Positions 56,606 to 64,000 of a DNA stretch of 64,000 nucleotides are shown in pieces. This DNA is from Streptococcus sp. S5 (lineage in GTDB: Bacteria > Bacillota > Bacilli > Lactobacillales > Streptococcaceae). Each line of letters starts with the position of its first letter. Position 1 is the first letter of the stretch. A program made the translations under genes and the position numbers. The DNA is taken from contig NZ_CP139419.1 of NCBI RefSeq assembly GCF_034134805.1, forward strand, positions 496,001 to 560,000, given 5' to 3'. The notes beneath the pieces are model-generated. The model was not told the DNA's origin. It saw only the letters and a list, made by a program, of their open reading frames with translations, and made no database searches.

Positions 56606-57505
56606 CTAACCCAACAAGTGATTTTCCAAGACTTGTTTGCTGTAGTCAAAGTCTTCTAATTGTAAGTAGTATTCAGCAGAGTCGATCAAAGCCTTAGCAG
56701 GAGCCAGTCCAATGAGTTCTGTTCCGATGATGCGAACACCATAGCGTTGCGCTTCGAAACGAACGGTTTCCACAACACGATACAATGGGAATTGTTCCAA
56801 GTTGACCATATTGATGGAGACTTGGGCGATGTTGCGATCTTCTAGCATGACACCGATCGCTTTACAGTATTTGTATCCACCGCTTGATCCACGAATGATT
56901 TTAGAAATCTTATTGGCAATCTCTAGATCGTCTGTATCAAGGTTGATATTGAAAGCAACGAGTGGCATCCGGACACCGACAGCTGTAACCCCTGCAGTTG
57001 GGTGAATCTTGCGTTCACCGTAGTCTGGCTTCCAGTCTTCTTCCAACAATTTTTCTGGCATTCCTTCAAATTGTCCTTTACGCACTTTCGCCAAGTTCTT
57101 CCGTTCTGGGCGAGTTGCAGCATCTTCATAAAGGAAGATTGGAATACCTAATTCACGATTGATGCGTTCGGCTACTTTGTTAGCAATCTCAACGCATTCA
57201 GCTGTAGTGATATCTTTAACGGGAACGAATGGACAAACGTCTGTTGCCCCCATACGAGGGTGTTCGCCTTCGTGCTTGGTCATATCAATGTTTTCAGAAG
57301 CGTATTTCACCAATTGGAAAGCCACTTCTTGAATGCTTTCTTCATCCCCAACGAGTGTAAAGACGCTGCGGTTGTGACTGGCGTCAGACGAGTAGTCTAG
57401 TAAAGTGACACCTGGAATACTTTTTGCTGTTGCTGCTAATCCGTCGATCACAGCTTGATTGCGTCCTTCAGAGAAGTTTGGAATACACTCAACAATTTTT
57501 GCCAT
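56606..57505 (-). CDS. ftcD: glutamate formimidoyltransferase
   Basis: 299 residues. IVECIPNFSEGRN at residues 4-16 and DYSSDASHNRSVFTLVG (about 37-53) are family hallmarks; His in SHNRS is the likely catalytic base. Moves the formimino group from formiminoglutamate to THF, giving glutamate and 5-formimino-THF for FchA. It competes with HutG for the same substrate. Ribosome site AAAAGAGGTAATC. In the operon hutU-ftcD-fchA-fhs-hutD-permease-hutH-hutG. Confidence 0.94.
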   Translation of the reverse strand: MAKIVECIPNFSEGRNQAVIDGLAATAKSIPGVTLLDYSSDASHNRSVFTLVGDEESIQEVAFQLVKYASENIDMTKHEGEHPRMGATDVCPFVPVKDITTAECVEIANKVAERINRELGIPIFLYEDAATRPERKNLAKVRKGQFEGMPEKLLEEDWKPDYGERKIHPTAGVTAVGVRMPLVAFNINLDTDDLEIANKISKIIRGSSGGYKYCKAIGVMLEDRNIAQVSINMVNLEQFPLYRVVETVRFEAQRYGVRIIGTELIGLAPAKALIDSAEYYLQLEDFDYSKQVLENHLLG

Positions 57506-57533
57506 ATGATTACCTCTTTTTATAGGAGAAGTT

Positions 57534-57564
57534 GGGGAGGAGGAGTCTTTGCATTTTCCTCCCC
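57534..57564. promoter_or_regulatory. GC-rich hairpin between hutU and ftcD
   Basis: GGGGAGG (57534-57540) pairs with CCTCCCC (57558-57564). No T run in the operon direction, so it may tune read-through or protect mRNA ends. Confidence 0.5.
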
Positions 57565-57588
57565 TTTCTCAGTTTTTATTTTTTGATG

Positions 57589-59619
57589 TTAAAACAATTT
57601 TTGAACGGCTTCTTTGACCAAATCTTCATCTGCCAGATACGGAATGGTGATGTGGTCTGTTCCTGCATGGAGACGGTTGTACTCGATCGCTGTTTCAATG
57701 GCATGGTTATTCCGTGCCCAGTTCCGACGAGCAACTCCACCCATAGTGTCCCAGGCAATGGCAGACTTGATGATTTCATCGATCCGGTGGCTACCGTCTA
57801 GGACGAGACCAAATCCACCGTTGATAGCTTTACCGATACCAGTACCACCACCGTTGTGGAGAGCGACGAGACTCATACCGCGAGCAGCGTTACCAGCGTA
57901 ACATTGAACCGCCATGTCACAAGTGACGTTCGAACCATCTTTGATGTTTGATGTTTCACGGAATGGAGCATCTGTACCAGATACGTCGTGGTGGTCACGT
58001 CCGATCATGACCGGTCCGATCTTGCCTTGGCGAATGAGTTCATTGAATTTCAATGCAATGTTGACACGGCCCATGCAATCTTGATAGAGGATACGAGCTT
58101 GTGTACCAACCACCAATTGGTTCTTTTCAGCATCGCGGATCCAGTTGTAATTGTCGCGGTCTTGGTAGCGACGAGTTGGATCGATCGCTTCCATAGCTGC
58201 ATGGTCAGTAGCGATCAAGTCTTCGTGTTTACCGCTGAGGCAGACCCAACGGAATGGACCATAACCATAGTCAAAGAGCATAGGTCCCATGATATCTTCT
58301 ACATAAGATGGCCAAATGAAGCCGTCCTTGTCATCCAAACCATTCTTAGAAATTTCCTTGATGCCTGAGTCGTAAACGGATTTCATGAAGGCATTACCAT
58401 AGTCGAAGAAGTAGGTGCCTTTAGCAGTCAAATCTTTAATCACTGCGAAGTGACGAGCCAAGGTTTCATCTACCAAACGATGGAAGGTTTCTTTGTCTTC
58501 TGCCAACAAACGTGTCCGTTCTTCAAAGCTGATACCAACTGGGCAATAGCCACCATCATAGACGTTGTGGCAAGAGGTTTGGTCAGACAAGAGATGAACG
58601 TGCACTTGGTGTTCATTGACATATTCAAGCAAGTCTACGATATTACCATGGTAGGCAATCGAAGTGGATTCACCAGCTTCCAGTGCTGCTTGAGCCAATT
58701 TCACAGCTTCTTCGGCACTGTCGGTCACTTGGCTAATCCAACCTTGAGAGTGACGCGTTTCGATCCGAGAGCGGTCGACTTCAGCGACAATGGCAACCGC
58801 TTTTGCAATTTCAGCTGCTTTCCCTTGAGCGCCGCTCATCCCACCGAGACCAGATGAAATGAAGAGTTTACCGGTCAAGTCGCCATCATCAGCCACACCG
58901 AGTTTGAGACGACCAGCATTGAGAAGGGTGTTGAAGGTACCGTGAACGATCCCTTGAGGGCCGATGTACATCCAGCCACCAGCCGTCATTTGACCGTAGT
59001 TGGTTACTCCCATTTCTTCAGCGATTTCCCAGTCGCGCATGTTGTCATATTCACCGATCAAGAGACCGTTGGTAATGATAACGCGAGGAGCTTCTGGTTT
59101 CGATTTAAAGAGGCCAAGAGGGTGACCAGATTCAACGACCAAGGTTTGGTCTTCTGTCATCACTTCCAAGTATTTCTTGATCAAGTTGTATTGCATCCAG
59201 TTAGCACAGACAGATCCTGTTTCCCCATAAGTGACCAATTCATATGGATAAAGAGCAATTTCAAAGCTCAAGTTGTTGTCAATCATGACCTGCATAGCCT
59301 TAGCAGCAGTGCATTTTCCTTTGTACTCATCGATTGGTTTTCCATAGATGCGATCTTTTGGGCGGAAGCGATAGCCATAGATCCGACCGCGAGTTCTCAG
59401 TTCTTCCAGAAATTCTGGAATCAACTCTTGGTGGAATTTTTTAGGAATGTAACGCAAAGCATTTTTAAGGGCAATTTCAGTCTGAGCTTGCGTTAAGCGG
59501 AAGCCTCTATCAGGTGCACGACGGATGCCTTCTTGAAAAGTCGCCTTTTCAGGTAGGACATCAAAGTCAAGTTTGACAGACATAGCAGCTGCAATTTCTT
59601 TCTCGTCTATAAATGACAT
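57589..59619 (-). CDS. hutU: urocanate hydratase HutU
   Basis: 676 residues from ATG 59619, which has ATAAGGAGGG before it; the frame continues to 59685 but would run into the promoter. NAD-binding glycine region SSGLGGMSGAQGKA (about 238-251) and the active-site DQTSCHNVYDGGYCPVG (about 369-385) with the conserved Cys. Adds water to urocanate to give 4-imidazolone-5-propionate, using bound NAD+ as an electrophile. First gene of the leftward hut operon, divergent from hutI across a symmetric promoter region. It is longer than the usual 550-560 residues, as in other streptococci. Confidence 0.93.
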   Translation of the reverse strand: MSFIDEKEIAAAMSVKLDFDVLPEKATFQEGIRRAPDRGFRLTQAQTEIALKNALRYIPKKFHQELIPEFLEELRTRGRIYGYRFRPKDRIYGKPIDEYKGKCTAAKAMQVMIDNNLSFEIALYPYELVTYGETGSVCANWMQYNLIKKYLEVMTEDQTLVVESGHPLGLFKSKPEAPRVIITNGLLIGEYDNMRDWEIAEEMGVTNYGQMTAGGWMYIGPQGIVHGTFNTLLNAGRLKLGVADDGDLTGKLFISSGLGGMSGAQGKAAEIAKAVAIVAEVDRSRIETRHSQGWISQVTDSAEEAVKLAQAALEAGESTSIAYHGNIVDLLEYVNEHQVHVHLLSDQTSCHNVYDGGYCPVGISFEERTRLLAEDKETFHRLVDETLARHFAVIKDLTAKGTYFFDYGNAFMKSVYDSGIKEISKNGLDDKDGFIWPSYVEDIMGPMLFDYGYGPFRWVCLSGKHEDLIATDHAAMEAIDPTRRYQDRDNYNWIRDAEKNQLVVGTQARILYQDCMGRVNIALKFNELIRQGKIGPVMIGRDHHDVSGTDAPFRETSNIKDGSNVTCDMAVQCYAGNAARGMSLVALHNGGGTGIGKAINGGFGLVLDGSHRIDEIIKSAIAWDTMGGVARRNWARNNHAIETAIEYNRLHAGTDHITIPYLADEDLVKEAVQKLF

Positions 59620-59679
59620 AGCAGAACCCTCCTTATAGTTGGACTGTGAATTTATATTTTCTTTATTGTATCGAAGAAA

Positions 59680-59762
59680 CGTCAATAAAGAGTCAAAAAA
59701 AAATATAATTTTTAATAAAGCAAAAAAAAATGAGGGAAAAACTTTTTGACTTTTTTTTGACG
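59680..59762. promoter_or_regulatory. paired direct-repeat operators and divergent hutU/hutI promoters
   Basis: Plus strand, toward hutI: TTGACT (59746-59751), 5 bases, TTGACG (59757-59762), 9 bases, TAGAAT (59772-59777). Minus strand, toward hutU: TTGACT (59696-59691), 5 bases, TTGACG (59685-59680), 9 bases, TACAAT (59670-59665). Repeats are 11 bp apart on both sides, one helical turn, and the two sets are mirror images around a 49-base A/T-tract centre. This is the layout of SARP activator sites, where direct repeats sit about 8 bp before the -10. A second possible -10 for hutI is TAAAAT (59780-59785), 17 bases after TTGACG. Confidence 0.75.
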
Positions 59763-59818
59763 CTTTTCCTGTAGAATTGTAAAATGAATAACAATGGAAA
59801 TAGAAAGGAATGTTTCAT

Positions 59819-61066
59819 ATGTCTGCTGATATCCTATTAACCCACTTTAACCAATTGTTTTGTCCAAATGATCTAGGCCATCCTCTCTATGGCAAGGAGA
59901 TGGCAGAGGCAACAATTCTTTCCGATGCTTATATCGCCATTAAAGATGGAAAGATTCTTGCAGTTGGGACAGGTCAACCAGATCCAGAACTGATCGATGA
60001 CCATACGGAAGTCAAATCCTGTGAAGGAAAAGTTGCGACTCCTGGTTTAATTGACTGCCACACTCACTTGGTCTATGGAGGTAGTCGTGAACATGAATTT
60101 GCGAAAAAATTAGCGGGTGTTTCTTACTTAGACATCCTCGCCCAAGGCGGTGGAATTCTGAGCACGGTTCGGGCGACACGGGAAGCTTCTTTTGACAATC
60201 TCTATGACAAGTCCAAACGACTGTTGGATTACATGTTGCGTCATGGGGTGACTACTGTCGAAGCCAAGAGTGGCTATGGTTTGGATTGGGAAACTGAAAA
60301 ACGCCAACTAGATGTAGTAGCTGCCTTGGACCGTGACCATGAAATTGATCTGGTATCAACCTTTATGGCAGCCCATGCGATCCCAACAGAGTACAAGGGT
60401 CGTTCCCAAGAATATTTAGATCTCATTGTGGAACAAATGCTTCCCAAAGTGAAGGAAGAAAAACTAGCTGAGTTCTGTGATATCTTCTGTGAAAAAGGTG
60501 TCTTTACAGCAGATGAATCTCGCTATCTTCTTTCAAAAGCTAAGGAGATGGGCTTCAAGCTACGGATTCATGCCGATGAGATCGAGTCCATTGGTGGTGT
60601 TGATGTGGCGGCTGAATTGGAATCTACCAGCGCAGAACACTTGATGGTGATTACCGATGAAGGTATTCAAAAACTAGCAAAAGCCAAAGTCATCGGCAAT
60701 CTATTACCAGCTACAACCTTCAGCCTCATGGAAGATACCTATGCACCGGCTCGTAAGATGTTGGACGCTGGCATGGCCATCACCCTGACAACAGATAGCA
60801 ACCCAGGGTCTTGTCCAACAGCCAATCTCCAGTTTGCCATGCATCTAGGTTGCTTCATGATGCGCCTAACTCCAGTAGAAATTCTCAATGCAGTGACCAT
60901 CAATGCGGCCTATTCAGTTGATCGTGCTAAAACAATCGGCTCTTTCGATGTTGGCAAACAGGCCGACATTACCATCTTTGACGCACCAAATCTAGATTAT
61001 CTCTTCTATTTCTTTGCGACAAATCTCGTGACAGATGTCTACAAGAAAGGTCAAAAAGTCATTTAA
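59819..61066 (+). CDS. hutI: imidazolonepropionase HutI
   Basis: 415 residues from ATG 59819 (AAAGGA nine bases upstream; the ATG at 59810 is too close to it). Amidohydrolase fold: metal ligands in [10 protein letters not shown] (about 76-85), the MAAHAIP segment (about 182-188), [11 protein letters not shown] (about 246-256) and the Asp in [11 protein letters not shown] (about 321-331). Opens imidazolonepropionate to formiminoglutamate, the branch point for HutG and FtcD. Transcribed alone, rightward. Confidence 0.94.
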   Translation: MSADILLTHFNQLFCPNDLGHPLYGKEMAEATILSDAYIAIKDGKILAVGTGQPDPELIDDHTEVKSCEGKVATPGLIDCHTHLVYGGSREHEFAKKLAGVSYLDILAQGGGILSTVRATREASFDNLYDKSKRLLDYMLRHGVTTVEAKSGYGLDWETEKRQLDVVAALDRDHEIDLVSTFMAAHAIPTEYKGRSQEYLDLIVEQMLPKVKEEKLAEFCDIFCEKGVFTADESRYLLSKAKEMGFKLRIHADEIESIGGVDVAAELESTSAEHLMVITDEGIQKLAKAKVIGNLLPATTFSLMEDTYAPARKMLDAGMAITLTTDSNPGSCPTANLQFAMHLGCFMMRLTPVEILNAVTINAAYSVDRAKTIGSFDVGKQADITIFDAPNLDYLFYFFATNLVTDVYKKGQKVI

Positions 61067-61085
61067 CTGACTCCATTTCATTTGG

Positions 61086-61124
61086 GACTTTGCTGGTTTG
61101 CAAAAATCAGCAAAGTCTTTTTTT
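61086..61124 (+). terminator. terminator of hutI
   Basis: GACTTTGCTG (61086-61095) pairs with CAGCAAAGTC (61108-61117), then TTTTTTT. Confidence 0.92.
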
Positions 61125-61243
61125 AAAACGTATCCCTGTAGGGAATGGAACCACTTTAGTGGGAAATTAAAATTTGACGTTCAAAGAATATTTTTCTTAC
61201 TTTCTAATGTACAAAAAGGGAAATTCTTGATAGAATAGAAGTA

Positions 61244-61335
61244 ATATTGAATATTTTCTTCAATATCATCTGTTTGACTTGAAAACAGATTGTTTAAATT
61301 ATTCATCAAACGAACAGGTTGTCCAACAGACCTGT
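61244..61335. promoter_or_regulatory. xfp leader with three consecutive inverted repeats
   Basis: ATATTGAA (61244-61251)/TTCAATAT (61259-61266) and ATCTGTTT (61268-61275)/AAACAGAT (61283-61290) both have 8-bp arms and 7-base spacers, one directly after the other. ACAGGT (61314-61319)/ACCTGT (61330-61335) follows, and the ribosome site GAGGAG lies near 61347. A TAGAAT at 61231-61236 may be the -10, in which case these would be leader hairpins. Confidence 0.5.
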
Positions 61336-61357
61336 CTAGAAATTGTGAGGAGACAAG

Positions 61358-63742
61358 ATGACTGTCGATTATAACAGCAAAGCTTACTTGGATAAAGTAG
61401 ACGCTTGGTGGCGTGCAGCCAACTACATTTCAGCTGCTCAAATGTACTTGAAAGATAACCCATTGTTGAAGCGCGAAGTCGTTGAAAATGACTTGAAGGC
61501 TCACCCAATCGGACACTGGGGAACTGTACCAGGGCAAAACTTTATCTATGCTCACTTGAACCGTGCCATCAACAAATACGACTTGGATATGTTCTACATT
61601 GAAGGACCAGGTCACGGTGGACAAGTAATGGTATCTAACTCATACTTAGATGGTTCTTATACTGAATTAAATCCAAACATCCCACAAAATGAAGAAGGCT
61701 TCAAACACTTGTGTAAGATCTTCTCATTCCCAGGAGGAATCGCTTCTCACGCAGCGCCTGAAACACCAGGATCTATCCACGAAGGTGGAGAACTTGGTTA
61801 TGCCCTTTCTCACGCTGCTGGTGCTGTATTGGATAATCCAGATGTGATTGCTGCCACAGTTATCGGTGACGGTGAAGGAGAAACAGGTCCATTGATGGCT
61901 GGTTGGTTGTCAAATACCTTCTTGAACCCAGTCAACGATGGGGCTATCCTTCCAATCTTCTACCTCAATGGTGGGAAGATCCACAACCCAACCATCTTCG
62001 AACGCAAAACAGACGAAGAATTGGCCCTCTTCTTTGAAGGTCTTGGTTGGAAACCAATCTTTGCGAATGTCACTGCAATTTCAGAAGACCACGAAGCTGC
62101 ACACGCTTTGTTCGCTGAAAAATTGGACGAAGCAATTGAAGAAATCAAGAAAGTCCAAGCAGAAGCTCGTAAAGGTTCTGCTGAAGAAGCAACTCAACCA
62201 GTTTACCCTGTCTTGATTGCTCGTATTCCTAAAGGTTGGACTGGTCCAAAAGCATGGGAAGGCACACCAATCGAGGGTGGATTCCGTGCGCACCAAGTGC
62301 CAATCCCAGTAGATGCTCACCACATGGAGCATGTTGATGCTCTTCTTTCATGGTTGGAATCTTACCGTCCAGCTGAATTGTTCGACGAAACTGGTAAACT
62401 AGTTCCTGAAATTGCTGAAATTGCACCAAAAGGTGACCGTCGCATGGCGATGAACCCAATCACAAATGCTGGTGTGATCAAACCAATGAACACAGCTGAT
62501 TGGAAGAAACATGCCCTTCAATTCAACACACCAGGTGAAATCATGGCTCAAGACATGATCGAATTTGGTAAGTATGCGGCAGACTTAGTAGATGCGAACC
62601 CAGATAACTTCCGTATCTTCGGTCCAGACGAAACCAAATCAAACCGTCTTCAAGAAGTCTTCACACGGACAAGCCGTCAATGGTTAGGACGTATGAAACC
62701 AGACTACGATGAAGCCTTGAGCCCTGCTGGTCGTGTCATTGACTCTCAATTGTCAGAGCACCAAGCAGAAGGAATGCTTGAGGGATATGTCTTGACAGGT
62801 CGTCATGGATTCTTCGCTTCTTACGAATCCTTCCTTCGTGTTGTGGATTCTATGATCACTCAACACTTCAAATGGTTGCGTAAGTCTAAGACACATACAA
62901 CATGGCGTAAAAACTACCCAGCCTTGAACTTGATTGCAACTTCAACTGTCTTCCAACAAGACCACAATGGTTACACTCACCAAGATCCAGGTATCTTGAC
63001 TCACTTGGCAGAAAAAACTCCTGAATATATCCGTGAGTACTTGCCAGCAGATACCAATAGCTTGCTTGCAGTGATGGATGAAGCCTTCAAGGGAGAAGAT
63101 GTGATCAACTTGATCGTTTCTTCTAAACACCCACGTCCGCAATTCTACTCAGCAGCTGAAGCAGAAGAATTGGTTCGTGAAGGATACAAGGTGATCGATT
63201 GGGCATCAACTGTTTCAGCAGATGAAGAGCCAGATCTTGTTATTGCAGCCGCGGGTACTGAGCCAAACCTAGAAGCTCTTGCTGCCATTACAATCTTGCA
63301 CAAAGCCTTCCCAGAATTGAAGATCCGCTTTGTCAACGTTATCGACATCTTGAAATTGCGTCACCCATCCGTTGATGCGCGTGGACTTTCAGATGAAGAG
63401 TTCGACAAAGTCTTCACAACTGATAAACCAGTCATCTTTGCCTTCCATGGTTACGAAGGCATGATCCGTGATATCTTCTTCAACCGTTACAACCATAACC
63501 TTCGTGTGCATGGTTACCGTGAAAACGGGGATATCACCACACCATTTGATATGCGTGTGATGTCTGAGTTGGATCGCTTCCACTTGGCACAAGATGCAGC
63601 TAATGCAGCTCTTGGAGCAGAAGCAGCTGAATTCGCAGCTCAAATGGATGAAACAATCGCCTTCCACCATGACTACATCCGTGAAAACGGAGACGACATT
63701 CCAGAAGTTCAAAACTGGAAATGGGAAAACGTGAATAAATAA
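61358..63742 (+). CDS. xfp: phosphoketolase (xylulose-5-P/fructose-6-P)
   Basis: 794 residues, the normal length. Thiamin diphosphate enzyme: GPGHGGQ (about 84-90), ThDP motif [14 protein letters not shown] (about 169-182), [12 protein letters not shown] (about 529-540) and the C-terminal domain [16 protein letters not shown]. Cleaves xylulose-5-phosphate (and possibly fructose-6-phosphate) with phosphate to acetyl-phosphate plus glyceraldehyde-3-phosphate or erythrose-4-phosphate, giving extra ATP via acetate kinase. Strong codon bias suggests high expression. Followed directly by repeat copy B. Confidence 0.95.
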   Translation: MTVDYNSKAYLDKVDAWWRAANYISAAQMYLKDNPLLKREVVENDLKAHPIGHWGTVPGQNFIYAHLNRAINKYDLDMFYIEGPGHGGQVMVSNSYLDGSYTELNPNIPQNEEGFKHLCKIFSFPGGIASHAAPETPGSIHEGGELGYALSHAAGAVLDNPDVIAATVIGDGEGETGPLMAGWLSNTFLNPVNDGAILPIFYLNGGKIHNPTIFERKTDEELALFFEGLGWKPIFANVTAISEDHEAAHALFAEKLDEAIEEIKKVQAEARKGSAEEATQPVYPVLIARIPKGWTGPKAWEGTPIEGGFRAHQVPIPVDAHHMEHVDALLSWLESYRPAELFDETGKLVPEIAEIAPKGDRRMAMNPITNAGVIKPMNTADWKKHALQFNTPGEIMAQDMIEFGKYAADLVDANPDNFRIFGPDETKSNRLQEVFTRTSRQWLGRMKPDYDEALSPAGRVIDSQLSEHQAEGMLEGYVLTGRHGFFASYESFLRVVDSMITQHFKWLRKSKTHTTWRKNYPALNLIATSTVFQQDHNGYTHQDPGILTHLAEKTPEYIREYLPADTNSLLAVMDEAFKGEDVINLIVSSKHPRPQFYSAAEAEELVREGYKVIDWASTVSADEEPDLVIAAAGTEPNLEALAAITILHKAFPELKIRFVNVIDILKLRHPSVDARGLSDEEFDKVFTTDKPVIFAFHGYEGMIRDIFFNRYNHNLRVHGYRENGDITTPFDMRVMSELDRFHLAQDAANAALGAEAAEFAAQMDETIAFHHDYIRENGDDIPEVQNWKWENVNK

Positions 63743-63747
63743 GAAAA

Positions 63748-63922
63748 GAGAGTGGGACAGAAATCGGTAATTCGTTAGAATTCGATTTCGTCGTCCCACC
63801 TCCGCACAGTTGAGTAGGGCTGTAAAAGCTGATGAAATCAGCGTAGTAGAGCCCACTCAACCACTGCGTCTTGCTCGACAATCCAAAAATAATTGAGAGG
63901 CTAGGACTTTTGTCCCAGCCTC
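63748..63922 (+). repeat. three-hairpin intergenic repeat element, copy B
   Basis: Begins GAGAGTGGGACAGAA six bases after the xfp stop. Hairpin 1: outer GTGGGAC/GTCCCAC, inner AAATCG and AATTC pairing with GAATT and CGATTT. Hairpin 2: GTTGAGT-GGGCT with AGCCC-CTCAAC, enclosing GCTGAT-GAA-ATCAGC. Hairpin 3: GAGGCTAGGAC (63897-63907) with GTCCCAGCCTC (63912-63922) and TTTT, a working terminator for xfp. Homologous to 15236-15406. The last 78 bases of the window show nothing more. Confidence 0.8.
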
Positions 63923-64000
63923 TTTTGTGATGAACAGCAAGTAACAAAAGGAAGAGACTGAAAATAGATGTTCGGAAATCAAGCGTTTTCCAATAAAATT

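Noticed and set aside
58942..59496. Long open frame on the strand opposite hutU
   Set aside because: It lies wholly inside a conserved enzyme gene, is caused by biased codon use, and has no family resemblance or ribosome site.
61174..61179. TTGACG upstream of xfp as a third hut-type operator
   Set aside because: No partner TTGACT lies 11 bp upstream and no -10 lies 9 bp downstream, so the hut architecture is absent.

Overview
The window looks like chromosome of an oral (viridans) Streptococcus, probably of the sanguinis/mitis/parasanguinis type. The evidence is low-GC DNA, typical streptococcal gene neighbourhoods (sczA-czcD-adh, mleR/mleS/mleP, metE-metF, dexB, ktrB-ktrA), two LPNTG-anchored surface proteins, strong AGGAGG ribosome sites, and a hut (histidine use) cluster of streptococcal layout. 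Species is an inference; no rRNA or tRNA genes were seen.

Layout. 1-3.2 kb: end of an alpha/beta hydrolase gene, a fused pabBC-type folate gene and a membrane acyltransferase. 3.4-8.8 kb: one very large SpaA/Cna_B-repeat wall protein. 9.0-12.7 kb: a foreign-looking island with a complete four-gene ECF-type vitamin/cofactor importer (S, T, A1, A2), its own promoter and structured leader, followed by an hsdS remnant. 12.8-18.6 kb: AEC transporter, small membrane proteins, zinc-efflux pair sczA/czcD, zinc alcohol dehydrogenase, LtrA. 18.7-21.5 kb: an AraC remnant and a self-regulated ABC/TetR cassette. 21.5-27.8 kb: a membrane-tethered-looking SF2 helicase, threonine aldolase, LysR and a VWA wall protein. 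28-32.5 kb: malolactic locus (mleR, XRE gene, mleS, mleP). 32.6-38.7 kb: HAD phosphatase, DeoR regulator, acetyltransferase, nucleoside phosphorylase, Ktr potassium uptake, CPBP protein. 38.7-42.7 kb: two alpha-glucosidases, each under a promoter with a CcpA-type cre site. 43.0-46.2 kb: metE-metF with a MET-box. 46.4-61.1 kb: an AfsR/SARP-like regulator followed by a histidine-utilisation and folate-C1 locus (hutG, hutH, permease, hutD, fhs, fchA, ftcD, hutU leftward; hutI rightward). 61.4-63.7 kb: phosphoketolase xfp, then a three-hairpin repeat element.

How genes work together. The hut genes degrade histidine to glutamate by two parallel endings: HutG (formamide release) and FtcD-FchA-Fhs (formimino group to tetrahydrofolate, with possible ATP recovery through Fhs). 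Methionine genes next door also depend on folate one-carbon units. The best candidate for something undescribed is the control of this locus: the hutU and hutI promoters carry the same architecture, TTGACT-N5-TTGACG-N9-TAnAAT, facing outward. These are direct repeats 11 bp apart just upstream of the -10, the arrangement used by SARP activators, and a SARP/AfsR-like gene sits beside the cluster. Second candidates are the ECF importer, whose two ATPases have their degenerate motifs arranged so that exactly one composite ATP site is broken, and a repeat element present twice whose hairpins persist although their sequence has diverged.
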